NCBI GenBank assembly: GCA_002861535.1 | Contig: PHFO01000006.1 | Span: 1 to 38,076 of the forward strand | Direction of reading: 5' to 3' | From: Cyanobacteria bacterium M5B4 | GTDB taxonomy: Bacteria; Cyanobacteriota; Cyanobacteriia; Pseudanabaenales; Pseudanabaenaceae | DNA: 38,076 nt | Shown: positions 1 through 8,239 of the stretch, in pieces | How the letters are laid out: each line of letters opens with the position of its first letter | Numbering within the stretch: the first letter of the stretch is position 1 | Made by a program: the position numbers and the translations under genes | Notes under the pieces: model-generated | The model's input: the letters and a program-made list of their open reading frames with translations, nothing else | Databases searched by the model: none | Told to the model about the DNA's origin: nothing

Positions 1-1335
1 TTAAGGCAACCATGTTGTTTTTTTTCCCCACCAGTCTAGGGCAGTCAGGGAGTTTGTTGCCCCGATCGTGAATTGGTAAATGGGGGACTCGGCACTAGAG
101 AGGAGAATTGCTTGATTATCGGGGGCAAGATCGATCGTGACATCTCTCTGTCCCTTTAGGTCAATTAGTTTAGAAAAGTGGCGATCGCTCAGATTGATTA
201 CTGCAAGGTAGGGATGTTCTTGGTACGTGGTGTTAGTTTGTTCTACGGCTGTAAGCAAGACGTATAACAAATTGCCACTAAAGTCAAATTCGCTAGCTAA
301 TAGGGAGCCTTGAATTTTAATTAGTTCTTGCTCTTGTCCCTGATTATTGATTAAAAATAACGATCGTGTATAGTCCTTATTAAATTTAACTACCACAGCT
401 TGGGAACCATCTTGATTAAAACTTAAAATATTGCCGAATTTAGGTAAAAAATCTAGGGGTTCTGTGCCCTCTTCCAGGGATAGAATTGCTACTCCTTCCC
501 CCTGGGTAATTGCCAAGGAAGTATTATCCGGTGCAATCATAAATTCCCCCCCTGGGGGCTGACTGAGGGGAGCTATTTGTTGATTTTTAATTTGCCATAG
601 TCCGTAGCTGCCCCGCATCGATCGGCTTAATCTTTGCACGACTATTCTTTCGCCATCCCCAGAGAGGTCAAACTTAAAAATTTGGTATTCTTTGTTGTCT
701 AAAATCTGCTCTACTTCTCCAGGATTATTGCCGATTCCGGTAGTAACTCTGAATAGTTCTTGGTCTAACAAACTGGAATTATTCCCTCTGCCAGTGGCTC
801 CGTAGAGAATATAAGACCGATCGGGGTAAATTCTAAAATCTGTGACTAATTGATCGGCAGGGGTTAAAATTTTGTGATAGTTTTGGCTAAAGTTATGTAA
901 TACTAACCTGCCTGCTTCTTCTCCCCTAGTGCCAATATAAACAAACCCCCGATCGGGAGTGTAAAACTCGTTATTAAAAGATAGATAAACATTAGATTTG
1001 GCAAACCGATCGGTAGCCTTAGTTAAACTTAAACTAAACTTTTGTCCGTAGGGCAGGGGTTCGGTTAAAGTATAGGCCATCCTCCTCCCTGCCCAACTAA
1101 ATTTGCCCCCGATCGGAGGGCTAATTTTAAGATTACTTTCCACACTGCTCTGATCCATTGGACGGCTAAATGTGATCAGAAACATCCGATCGGCGGCATT
1201 TACTTGGCGATTTTGCCAACTAAATTCCCGCACTTGGGGGACAGTTTGGTCTCCCTGTCCCAGTAAAATAGCGATCGTAATCGTTAAAATTAAACTTACA
1301 GTCAGAGCAACACGATCGAGGGGTTGTAACTTCAT
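1..1335 (-). CDS. Membrane-anchored Ig-like (SbsA/Big_5 type) protein with beta-propeller-like C-terminus
   Basis: The product has a short N-terminal hydrophobic anchor (about residues 8-26) followed by an extracytoplasmic Ig-like region. The phrase ITFSRPMDQSSVESNLKISP and the following YTLTEPLPYGQKFSLSL are typical of bacterial SbsA/Big_5 Ig-like domains. The rest (about 120-440) is a series of short repeats such as DLSGDGERIVV, APDNTSLAI, NQDGSQAVVV and APDNQAILL, which resemble TolB/WD40-like propeller blades. It is probably a periplasmic or envelope protein that binds a partner; no catalytic motif is visible. The ATG at 1335 is preferred over a TTG two codons upstream. The gene ends with TAA exactly at the window edge, so the reading frame is complete. 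The function is unknown. Confidence 0.75.
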   Translation of the reverse strand: MKLQPLDRVALTVSLILTITIAILLGQGDQTVPQVREFSWQNRQVNAADRMFLITFSRPMDQSSVESNLKISPPIGGKFSWAGRRMAYTLTEPLPYGQKFSLSLTKATDRFAKSNVYLSFNNEFYTPDRGFVYIGTRGEEAGRLVLHNFSQNYHKILTPADQLVTDFRIYPDRSYILYGATGRGNNSSLLDQELFRVTTGIGNNPGEVEQILDNKEYQIFKFDLSGDGERIVVQRLSRSMRGSYGLWQIKNQQIAPLSQPPGGEFMIAPDNTSLAITQGEGVAILSLEEGTEPLDFLPKFGNILSFNQDGSQAVVVKFNKDYTRSLFLINNQGQEQELIKIQGSLLASEFDFSGNLLYVLLTAVEQTNTTYQEHPYLAVINLSDRHFSKLIDLKGQRDVTIDLAPDNQAILLSSAESPIYQFTIGATNSLTALDWWGKKTTWLP

Positions 1336-1396
1336 TTGCAAATAAACGCCGCCATTCTAAACCCGATATGATATAGGCAATTGAGAAAAATCTCCC

Positions 1397-1741
1397 ATGA
1401 ACAACTTTGAACTCTCGGATAGTATCTGCTTTTGGCTCAATCTGCTAATCCTATTGACTCTAGTGAGCGTTTTGGGTTTAGGTTGGCTGATTAAATCTTT
1501 ACTATTTTTATTACTATTTCTGTTCCTTGCCCTGATCGGGATTGCAATCGCCTTCCAAGTGTGGCTGAGAACTAGTCTGTTGACAGCTCCCTGCCCTGTG
1601 TGTGGCTATGTTTCCACAGCAATCAAAGACGAGCCCTTTGAATGCCCCAACTGCGGCGAACCCCTAGAAGTGTCAGGGAGTAAGTTTGTCCGGCTTACGC
1701 CCCCAGGCACGATCGATGTAGAAGTACAAACGATCGATTAG
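1397..1741 (+). CDS. Two-TM membrane protein with C-terminal zinc ribbon
   Basis: This 114-residue protein has a hydrophobic N-terminal half (about residues 12-58) that can form two closely spaced membrane helices. A four-cysteine zinc ribbon follows (CPVCG ... CPNCGEPL, about residues 65-88), then a short acidic tail. Small proteins of this design are common and conserved in cyanobacteria, but I know of no assigned function. It is divergent from the Ig-like gene, with 55 bp between them. Its stop overlaps by 4 bp the stop of the convergent gene on the other strand. The ATG at 1397 opens the longest frame and starts just before the first helix. Confidence 0.75.
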   Translation: MNNFELSDSICFWLNLLILLTLVSVLGLGWLIKSLLFLLLFLFLALIGIAIAFQVWLRTSLLTAPCPVCGYVSTAIKDEPFECPNCGEPLEVSGSKFVRLTPPGTIDVEVQTID

Positions 1742-2037
1742 GGCTTGGGCTTTTGTTGTAATTTTTGTTGCTTGCGGAATGCCTCCACCGCCTCATTAAA
1801 AGACTGGTTTTGCTCTTCCTGAAACTCCTGTAAAGACCGCTTGTTAGCTAAGTTAGCACGATGAATTAGCTCATTGAGGTTGATGCCCCCCGATTGATTA
1901 AAGCTCTGCCCCTGGGGCTGAAAATCCTGTAATGCCCTTTGAGATTCCGACTGGGCATCCTGTACAGTAGCACTCTGAGCCAAGATACAGTGGGGAATCA
2001 AGAGTAAACCGATCGTCGTCAGACAAATCCTACTCAT
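1738..2037 (-). CDS. Small secreted protein, function unknown
   Basis: The protein has 99 residues. Residues 1-20 (MSRICLTTIGLLLIPHCILA) form a classical signal peptide, with likely cleavage after the ILA motif. The mature part is Gln-, Glu- and Asn-rich and predicted to be helical (about 30-95), with repeated phrases such as SQRALQDFQ and RSLQEFQ. The sequence suggests a small periplasmic helical protein; I do not recognise a family. It lies just downstream of pipX on the same strand (about 30 bp away) and may be co-transcribed with it. There is a 4-bp tail-to-tail overlap with the zinc-ribbon gene. Confidence 0.65.
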   Translation of the reverse strand: MSRICLTTIGLLLIPHCILAQSATVQDAQSESQRALQDFQPQGQSFNQSGGINLNELIHRANLANKRSLQEFQEEQNQSFNEAVEAFRKQQKLQQKPKP

Positions 2038-2069
2038 AGCCTCTACCTCCGAATTTGGTTACATTATAT

Positions 2070-2336
2070 CTAGGCAAAAGTGCGTTTGAAAATATGTTGC
2101 AATTGCTCGTAGTCGGAGTGATGACCTTCCCGCCGCAGGTGCCGCATTCTTGTCTCCACCAGCATGCGAGCATCTGCCCGCGTCAACATTTCAAATTGGT
2201 TGCTGCCGTTAGTCGTGGTGATCACAAAAAACAGACGCTGGGCATAGAGGGTTGTAAACAGACTACGATAGTCATCCAGAATGCAGATGCGAGAAAGCAG
2301 ACCAAACGTGGGATGATTGATATAGGTTTCGGTCAC
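2070..2336 (-). CDS. pipX: PII-interacting protein PipX
   Basis: PipX is a small cyanobacterial adaptor. It binds either the PII signal protein (when 2-oxoglutarate is low) or the transcription factor NtcA (when it is high), and so couples nitrogen status to NtcA-dependent transcription. The 88-residue product matches the family along its whole length: the opening TYINHPTFGLL, the core FTTLYAQRLFFVI with the conserved Tyr (residue 31, equivalent to Tyr32 in Synechococcus), the basic stretch ARMLVETRMRHLRREG, and the C-terminal helix ending in KRTF. In many cyanobacteria pipX is followed by pipY (YggS-type PLP protein); here a small secreted-protein gene follows instead. The start at 2336 gives the usual family length. 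Confidence 0.93.
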   Translation of the reverse strand: MTETYINHPTFGLLSRICILDDYRSLFTTLYAQRLFFVITTTNGSNQFEMLTRADARMLVETRMRHLRREGHHSDYEQLQHIFKRTFA

Positions 2337-2395
2337 GGATTAAGCTAGGAAATAATTAAGTGATAGTAGTTGGTTCAGTATCGCATTTTACAGCA

Positions 2396-2758
2396 ATGGG
2401 GCGACAGATTTGTCGGTTCTTGCTGATTTTATGGCTAACGCTGTTGGTTTGCTCTTACCCCGCACAGGCTAGCCCCAGACCTGTATTACCCAGTGCTAAA
2501 TTGACGGGGTGGGACTGGCAAAACTTAACTACAGAAATTCAGCAGTCCTACTGTGTGCAAGCATTTGCCGCCTTTCGCGGTTCCCCCGCCCAGAGCTATA
2601 TTATTAGCCACGGGGTACAGAGTCTGACTCCAGCAGGTTTGTGTGACCGGCTGACGCAGTTTTACAGTATCGAAGACAATCGGGATACGCCCATCGCTAC
2701 GGCAGCTGCCCTTGCTCCTATCCTCTTTGCTGATACTCCCATCGGCACGCGCTACTAA
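2396..2758 (+). CDS. Small secreted protein, function unknown
   Basis: Starting at the ATG at 2396, the 120-residue product begins with a clear signal peptide (MGRQICRFLLILWLTLLVC, then SYPAQASP, probable cleavage after QAS). A GTG start at 2360 would add 12 residues before the signal peptide and is less likely. The mature domain (about 95 residues) has two Cys residues (in SYCVQAF and GLCDRL) that could form a disulfide. It contains the phrase DWQNLTTEIQQSYCVQAF. I do not recognise the family. It is divergent from pipX and ends 6 bp before the glycosyltransferase start, so it is probably co-transcribed with it. Confidence 0.65.
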   Translation: MGRQICRFLLILWLTLLVCSYPAQASPRPVLPSAKLTGWDWQNLTTEIQQSYCVQAFAAFRGSPAQSYIISHGVQSLTPAGLCDRLTQFYSIEDNRDTPIATAAALAPILFADTPIGTRY

Positions 2759-2764
2759 GGCTTG

Positions 2765-4789
2765 ATGACCAATTATTTCCGTAAAATACAAAAGATCGGC
2801 AGGGAAGAGGGGTTGCGGGGCATTTGGCAACGGGTTCTCACTAAGCTGGGTTTGTTCCTGCGCACCGGCAGGCTAGGCGATCGTCCTAGTAGGGTAGATA
2901 TTGCCCCGCCTCCTCTGGTTACGCCCCGCCCCCTCCATCTCTCCATTCAACGGGATGCGCAATTTTCCGTACTGGTCTATGGTTCGGGGGATAAAATTTT
3001 TAACTGTCTCTACTACCTACAGGAGCATTTGGCTCAGCGTCACAGTATTGAGGTGATGGTGCTGTGGGATGGTAATCCTCCCCCTGCAGACTTGATCACG
3101 ATCGGTGGCGTGCAGCTACTTTATTCGCCCCATCCCCTGGGGGAATTAGCAGCTTGGAATTATCTAGCTAAAAAGGCGCGGGGTCGATACATCATTTTTC
3201 TGGACGATCGGTGTCAGGTGACGGAGAATTATCTCGATCGGTTAATTCCCTTCCTCGATCGGGGTTGTGGCGTAGGGGGCAAAATCATTTCCGAACATAG
3301 CCAACTCCTGAGTGCGGGGGTAGTAATGGCAGAGCAACTGTCCTACTTCGGCGATCAGGACTACCCAGGGGAACCCTGCTACAACTACGTCCGACCGGTA
3401 GAAGCCCTGCCTCCCATGGGCTTTGCCATCAGCACAAATTTATTTTGGCGCTTAGAGGGGTTGCGGGAAGAATTTAGCTCCGCTGCCTACGGTATGGCAG
3501 ACTTTTGCTACCGCCTGAGTCAGCAGAAGATTCCTGTGATCTATCAACCCAAAAGCCAGCTAATTTACCGCGACGGACGACTACCCCAGGGCAACGATCG
3601 GCAATTGTGGCAATCTCTGTGGGGCGCTCCCCTGCCCCCCTTCCATAGCCGTAAAGCTATTAAAAATCCGACAATCTTGGTAGTGGATACCCTCGTCCCC
3701 GCCCACGATCGGGAGTCGGGAGCATTTCGGCTACATCAAATTTTGTTGATTCTATTGCGCCAGGGCTACAGCGTAATTTTTCTGCCGGACTATGGTCATG
3801 AACAGGAACCCTACACCTCAGAATTAGAATCCTTAGGGATTGAGGTACTGTATTTTACCTATCAGCACTACGACTGGGCAGAACGACTACAACAACGCCT
3901 TAATTACATTGACCTAGCCTGGGTTTGTCGTCCAGAATTAGTAGAAAAATACTCGCCAATCCTCAAACAAAACCCTCGCATAAAATTAATCTATGACACG
4001 ATCGATCTCCATTTTCTCAGGCTAAAACGAGAGGCGAGTTTACAAAATAGTAATTCTTCTGCCTGGCAAACTATGCAGAAAAGAGAGATAGAATGCGCCA
4101 ATAAGGCAGATATTACCCTGGTAGTAACTCCAACAGAACAACAAATTCTCCAGGACTTAACTAAGGCGAAAATAAAAGTAATTCCTAATATTCACCCCCT
4201 GTTTAGAGGGGAAATACCCAGCCTGGAATCACGATCGGGGCTATTATTTATCGGCGGCTATTATCACTCCCCTAATGTGGATGCAGTGCTGTGGCTTGTG
4301 GAAGCAATCATGCCCCTAATTTGGCAAAATTTACCCCAAGTTACCCTCACTCTCCTGGGGAGTAATCCCCCTGAAGCGGTGCAAAATCTTGCCCAAGACC
4401 CCAGGATTACAGTACCTGGCTATGTTCCTGATGTCTCTCCCTATTTTCTCAACCATCGTCTGTTTGTCGCCCCCCTGCGCTACGGTGCGGGGATGAAGGG
4501 CAAAATTGGGCATAGCCTCTCCTTTGGGCTGCCTGTGGTCACTACCCCGATCGGGGCAGAAGGGATCGGTCTCACCCACAATCAAAACGTCGTCATCGCT
4601 GAGTCGCCGGAGGAATTTGCTCAGGCAGTTTTGGCACTCTACGATCAACCCGATCGGTGGCAGTATTTGTCCCAGCAGTCCCATCAGTTTATCCAGCAGT
4701 ATAGCCCCGAAGCCGTAGCTCCCACGATCGTGGAGATGTTGGCAGAGTTCTTTCCTCAGATGGAGCAATGTCAGACAATCATGGCATAG
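2765..4789 (+). CDS. Two-domain glycosyltransferase (GT2-like N-terminus, GT4/GT-B C-terminus)
   Basis: The N-terminal third (about residues 60-230) has a GT-A/GT2 pattern: FSVLVYGSGDK, then VMVLWDG, LAAWNYLAKKARGRYIIFLDD (the DD of the metal site), and AYGMADFCYRLSQQ. The C-terminal half (about 300-660) is GT-B/GT4-like: VVDTLVPAHDRESGAFRLHQ, a region ending LLFIGGYYHSPNVDA, the acceptor/donor region VAPLRYGAGMKGKIGHSLSFG, and PVVTTPIGAEGIGL. The enzyme probably transfers two sugars in sequence during polysaccharide or glycan synthesis in the cytoplasm; the substrates cannot be read from the sequence. At 674 residues it is much larger than single-domain enzymes. The ATG at 2765 is preferred over a TTG immediately upstream. 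It follows the small secreted-protein gene by 6 bp. Confidence 0.85.
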   Translation: MTNYFRKIQKIGREEGLRGIWQRVLTKLGLFLRTGRLGDRPSRVDIAPPPLVTPRPLHLSIQRDAQFSVLVYGSGDKIFNCLYYLQEHLAQRHSIEVMVLWDGNPPPADLITIGGVQLLYSPHPLGELAAWNYLAKKARGRYIIFLDDRCQVTENYLDRLIPFLDRGCGVGGKIISEHSQLLSAGVVMAEQLSYFGDQDYPGEPCYNYVRPVEALPPMGFAISTNLFWRLEGLREEFSSAAYGMADFCYRLSQQKIPVIYQPKSQLIYRDGRLPQGNDRQLWQSLWGAPLPPFHSRKAIKNPTILVVDTLVPAHDRESGAFRLHQILLILLRQGYSVIFLPDYGHEQEPYTSELESLGIEVLYFTYQHYDWAERLQQRLNYIDLAWVCRPELVEKYSPILKQNPRIKLIYDTIDLHFLRLKREASLQNSNSSAWQTMQKREIECANKADITLVVTPTEQQILQDLTKAKIKVIPNIHPLFRGEIPSLESRSGLLFIGGYYHSPNVDAVLWLVEAIMPLIWQNLPQVTLTLLGSNPPEAVQNLAQDPRITVPGYVPDVSPYFLNHRLFVAPLRYGAGMKGKIGHSLSFGLPVVTTPIGAEGIGLTHNQNVVIAESPEEFAQAVLALYDQPDRWQYLSQQSHQFIQQYSPEAVAPTIVEMLAEFFPQMEQCQTIMA

Positions 4790-4834
4790 AATATTTACAG
4801 TTCTTAAAAAAACTTCACACTCAGGAGAAAAACA

Positions 4835-4978
4835 ATGCAAAATACAGAACCCAAATTCGGTTTCAACACCTTCGCAGAAACTTGGAACGGTCGTCTCGCA
4901 ATGCTCGGCTTTGTCATTGGTTTGGCAACTGAGTTTCTGACCGGTCAAGGTATTCTTTCTCAAATCGGCTTGATGTAA
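4835..4978 (+). CDS. High-light-inducible (Hlip / small CAB-like) protein
   Basis: This 47-residue, single-helix thylakoid protein has the chlorophyll-binding signature ETWNGRLAMLGFVIG (about residues 15-29). Hlips bind chlorophyll and carotenoid and protect the assembly and repair of photosystems under high light. The frame runs from ATG at 4835 to TAA at 4976-4978. AGGAG sits at 4823-4827, 7 bases ahead of the start, and a strong hairpin-plus-T terminator begins 11 bases after the stop. It may be expressed alone or by read-through from the glycosyltransferase gene, 45 bp upstream. The identification is secure from the motif, although the gene is short. Confidence 0.92.
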   Translation: MQNTEPKFGFNTFAETWNGRLAMLGFVIGLATEFLTGQGILSQIGLM

Positions 4979-4989
4979 TTTCCTGCTTA

Positions 4990-5014
4990 CCCCCACCTGG
5001 GGGTTTTATTTTTT
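4990..5014 (+). terminator. Rho-independent terminator of the hli gene
   Basis: A perfect 5-bp G/C stem (CCCCC at 4990-4994 with GGGGG at 4999-5003, 4-base loop) is followed by TTTTATTTTTT. It lies directly after the hli stop and before the convergent rlmN gene. Confidence 0.8.
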
Positions 5015-5023
5015 ACCTAAAAT

Positions 5024-6067
5024 TTAGCTCTGGTCTTCGGGAGATTTAGGAGTTAAATTTGTAAACCGACCCCGTAGTTGACCACAGGCGGCATCAGCTT
5101 CTAAGCCCCTTGTGCGTCTCACACTGACAGCCACTTTTTCTTGCTCTAGTACCTCGACAAATTTCTGGATTGCTTTTGCGGTAGGACGACGGAAATCAGC
5201 ATCCCCGATCGGGTTATAGGGAATTAAATTGACGTGGGATTGAAAGCCCCGAATTAGCCCAGCAAGATTGATTGCCTGCTCAATGCCATCGTTCACCCCT
5301 GCCAGGAGGGTATATTCAAAACTAACTCTCCTGCCTGTAATTTTGACGTACTCTTGACAATCCGCCATCAACCGATCGAGTTCATACCGATCGGCGGAGG
5401 GAATCAACTGACGGCGCAGTTGTTGCGTGGGGGCATGGAGACTGACAGCCAGGGTCAGGGGCAGATTGTAGGTAGCCAACTGGGGAATTTTATCTGGTAT
5501 GCCCACGGTAGAGACCGTAATGTGCCTGTAGCTGATCCCCATGTCCTCATGGAAACTGTGGATTGCTCCCACCAAATTGTCCAAATTGAGGAGTGGTTCC
5601 CCCATACCCATAAACACCAGATGACTAACGCGGCGCTCCATCTGTTGCTGGATTGTCAACACTTGGTCAATGATTTCGTGCTTGGCGAGGTTGCGTTGCC
5701 AGCCCCCCTTACCGGTGGCGCAGAAGGTACAGCCCATAGGGCATCCTACCTGGGTAGAAACGCACACCGACAGACGTTTACTGGAGGGAATACCTACAGT
5801 TTCAATGATTTTGCCGTCTTCTAGTTGTAATAACAATTTCTGGGTGCCGTCTTTCGTGACTGCGCTGTAGACAACCTCCGATCGTCCCACTTTGACATCC
5901 CCGATCGCTTCTCGCCATTGTTTGGGCAACACAGGAATTTGCTCCAGTTGGGACACTCCCTTTTCATAGATCCACTCATGGAGTTGTTTGCCCCGAAAGG
6001 CGGGCTGTCCCCTAGCGACTGCCCACTGCGCCAGCTCCGATCGGGATTTACCCAGCAACGTCACCAT
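5024..6067 (-). CDS. rlmN: Dual-specificity 23S rRNA/tRNA adenine-C2 methyltransferase RlmN
   Basis: RlmN is a radical SAM enzyme that methylates C2 of A2503 in 23S rRNA and A37 in some tRNAs. The 347-residue protein has the radical SAM cluster motif C109-x3-C113-x2-C116 ([14 protein letters not shown]). It also has the GMGEPLLN motif, SVSLHAP, and the family-specific C-terminal Cys (about residue 328, in DAACGQLRG) that carries the transient methyl group. Length and motif order are standard. It begins 3 bp after the PRC-barrel gene on the same strand, so the two form a likely operon. It converges with hli, separated by the terminator. Confidence 0.96.
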   Translation of the reverse strand: MVTLLGKSRSELAQWAVARGQPAFRGKQLHEWIYEKGVSQLEQIPVLPKQWREAIGDVKVGRSEVVYSAVTKDGTQKLLLQLEDGKIIETVGIPSSKRLSVCVSTQVGCPMGCTFCATGKGGWQRNLAKHEIIDQVLTIQQQMERRVSHLVFMGMGEPLLNLDNLVGAIHSFHEDMGISYRHITVSTVGIPDKIPQLATYNLPLTLAVSLHAPTQQLRRQLIPSADRYELDRLMADCQEYVKITGRRVSFEYTLLAGVNDGIEQAINLAGLIRGFQSHVNLIPYNPIGDADFRRPTAKAIQKFVEVLEQEKVAVSVRRTRGLEADAACGQLRGRFTNLTPKSPEDQS

Positions 6068-6070
6068 AGT

Positions 6071-6964
6071 CTAGAGTTCTTCCATCTCTTCGGTCACTTT
6101 TTTCTCTTCCGCCCAGGCATTCTGGATTTGCTGTTGGGTATTTTCGTAATAATCAGGTTCCGGTTCACGGCGGCGGGGTTCCGGTTCAATACGCCGGCGG
6201 CGCTCCTGGGGTTTAAGGGGGACTCTTTCCTCTTGCCAGTTGTCTTCCTCTTCCCAGGTTTCTTCGCGGCGGTAAACAGGGCGCTCCTTGGGATAGGTAT
6301 TTTCCCTGCGTCCAGAGCCTAGAGCATTCCCAGATACGGTAGTGGGAGGTAGATAGTCGTCTTCAAATTCCTGCTCCCAGGGGGGCTTGCCCAAGCCCAG
6401 GGTTTCTAGGATGCCCTTGCTCAACTGCTCCATCCGTTCTTCCATGCCCTCTGTTACCACAATGCGCTCCCTACCTACAGCAATTACTTCATTCACATCC
6501 AAGAGATAGGTGCTAATTAACTGGGGAGGAATTTGGGGCAGTCCTAGCGAAGAGAGAATTAAATAGAGTAAATCCCCATTTTCAGGATCAAACTGGAAGT
6601 CTCGCACCTTGCCCAGCACTTCCCCTGACTCGGTAACAACTTCGCAGCCAATTAAATTGCTATAGCGCTCACTGACCAAAATATCTTGCAAGACCCGATC
6701 GGTGTCTACTAAAATGGCATCGGGACCCAGGAGGCTAATATCCTCAAGCGCCATGTAGTAAGCATCCCCAAAACCAATGGTAGTACCAGGCAGCACTCGT
6801 TCGGTGACGGTTAAACCCATAATTTGTCTCTGACTCATGTCTACCCAAATTTCAGTCACAATGCCCAAGCGCCTAGCTGTGGACTGACTTATGACCTGGA
6901 TTCCTAGTACCGAACCCCTTTGGCGGATTTGTTCATCCGATATACTCATGGATTTAGCCTGCAT
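6071..6964 (-). CDS. PRC-barrel domain protein
   Basis: The N-terminal two thirds hold two PRC-barrel-like units (about residues 10-85 and 95-170), with phrases such as GSVLGIQVISQSTARRLG and SNLIGCEVVTESGEVLGKV. The C-terminal third (about 200-297) is a charged, low-complexity tail rich in Arg, Glu and Pro (RRRREPEP-like), probably disordered. Cyanobacteria and plastids have conserved proteins of this kind. PRC barrels act in RNA processing (RimM) or as photosynthetic complex assembly factors, but the role of this one is not established. The ATG at 6964 is preferred over GTG one codon upstream. It is the first gene of a likely operon with rlmN. Confidence 0.85.
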   Translation of the reverse strand: MQAKSMSISDEQIRQRGSVLGIQVISQSTARRLGIVTEIWVDMSQRQIMGLTVTERVLPGTTIGFGDAYYMALEDISLLGPDAILVDTDRVLQDILVSERYSNLIGCEVVTESGEVLGKVRDFQFDPENGDLLYLILSSLGLPQIPPQLISTYLLDVNEVIAVGRERIVVTEGMEERMEQLSKGILETLGLGKPPWEQEFEDDYLPPTTVSGNALGSGRRENTYPKERPVYRREETWEEEDNWQEERVPLKPQERRRRIEPEPRRREPEPDYYENTQQQIQNAWAEEKKVTEEMEEL

Positions 6965-7122
6965 CACTTGAATTATTAAACATCATATCTTACTCCCCTT
7001 GGTAGCTAGAAGCAATCTGCATTGTCCCGTTATCCTGTCTAGGAAAAATCTTTATAGACAGAACTCATCCCTTCTCCGAGAAGGACTCTGCAAGACTCCC
7101 CTCAGCCCTCGATAGATCGCTT

Positions 7123-7140
7123 CCTGAGCCTGTCCAAGGG
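7123..7140 (+). repeat. Short dispersed motif CCTGAGCCTGTCCAAGGG
   Basis: An 18-base copy of a motif that recurs at 11054-11070 and 31619-31637, where it reads CCCTGAGCYTGTCGAAGGG. It lies in the gene-free stretch 6965-7207 next to a degenerate, C-rich sequence that resembles the interior of the dispersed repeats. No gene or tRNA is seen in that stretch. Confidence 0.5.
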
Positions 7141-7207
7141 ATTGAATTTTGACCCGGCGCCAGTCCTCAGCCATGTTAAACTACAGAGTACCTTTGAGAT
7201 TAAGTTC

Positions 7208-8119
7208 TTGGATTTCCTCCGTTCCCAAACGATCGGTTTATACCTGGAGCAACCAGTCACCTGGCTACATTTAGTTGATAGCAGGGTAAAAATTTTATGG
7301 GTTTTGAGTTTACTTGTGTCGCCAATTTTAGCTAATAATAATTGGCGGATTGCTATGGTACTGCTCCTAATTTTTACTACTATTTCTACGGGACTACCTG
7401 CTAGGGTGTGGAAGCAACAGATGGGTATTCTGCTGTTATTGGCAGCTATGACTTACACGATCGCTATATTTTCAGGGGACGGTTTGTTACTTAACTCCCA
7501 GCCCCGTCGTCCTCCTTCCTCATTCATAACTTATGCCTCCAGGACAGGGAAAAATTGCCCACTCCCCCAACCGACTAACTATTGTTATACTATCTTCAAA
7601 GCTGGTAGATTTCAAATTACTAGACGTTCCCAAGATTTAGGCTTACGCATCAGTACAATTATTTTTACCTATACCTATGCTCCCACTTTATTTTTATTAG
7701 TTACTGCCACCGAAGAAATTACAGTAGCCCTTACTCATCTTGCCTATCCCTTGAAGTTTATCGGCTTACCTATTGCAGAATTAGCCCTGACTTTGACCCT
7801 CTCTCTCCGCTTTATTCCTTTGGTGTTAGAAGAAGTACAAAATCTCGCCCGATCGGTACGCACGCGATCGATCAATTGGCGGCGATTAGGTTACAAACGA
7901 TCGGTGCAGACCCTAACCATTTTGGCGGAAAGGCTATTAAAGAATTTATTTGACCGATCGGAGCAAATGGCAAAAGCAATGACGTTGCGGGGATTTACTA
8001 CAGCAGAAAAACATCAATCTGAGTGGGTCATGCTCAAAATTAAGGTTAAAGATATTTTATTGATAGTATTGGTAATTATTTTTTGGATAGTACGCATACT
8101 CTACGGGCAAGAAGTATAA
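7208..8119 (+). CDS. Energy-coupling factor transporter transmembrane protein (EcfT/CbiQ family)
   Basis: EcfT is the membrane scaffold of ECF-type vitamin/metal importers; it links the substrate-binding S component to two ATPases. The protein has a conserved start region (IGLYLEQPVTWLHLVDSRVKILW), helices at roughly residues 30-100 and 165-200, and the cytoplasmic coupling region with ALTLTLSLRFIPLVLEEV and the Ala-x3-Arg-Gly signature AMTLRGF. A final helix is at the C-terminus. There is no in-frame ATG before residue 50. The family normally begins just before the LLRS-like motif, so the TTG at 7208 is the best start; the frame is open back to TTG 7142. No A or S component is adjacent, which is normal for the shared (group II) arrangement. 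Confidence 0.82.
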   Translation: MDFLRSQTIGLYLEQPVTWLHLVDSRVKILWVLSLLVSPILANNNWRIAMVLLLIFTTISTGLPARVWKQQMGILLLLAAMTYTIAIFSGDGLLLNSQPRRPPSSFITYASRTGKNCPLPQPTNYCYTIFKAGRFQITRRSQDLGLRISTIIFTYTYAPTLFLLVTATEEITVALTHLAYPLKFIGLPIAELALTLTLSLRFIPLVLEEVQNLARSVRTRSINWRRLGYKRSVQTLTILAERLLKNLFDRSEQMAKAMTLRGFTTAEKHQSEWVMLKIKVKDILLIVLVIIFWIVRILYGQEV

Positions 8120-8239
8120 AATCTAGTCACAATTTCCCTCCTCCCACTTTGTGAGGGTCTCAGAAATCGCTCGGTAACTTGTGGAAGGCGACGATGTCAG
8201 CGATAATAAAAATAACTTCTATAATCTGCGCCCTAGCTC

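Noticed and set aside
4331-4996. 221-residue open frame on the minus strand
   Set aside because: It lies antisense to the glycosyltransferase and hli genes, has no domain-like pattern, and mirrors their codon structure.
5354-5824. 156-residue open frame on the plus strand
   Set aside because: It is antisense to rlmN, with no start signal or family resemblance.
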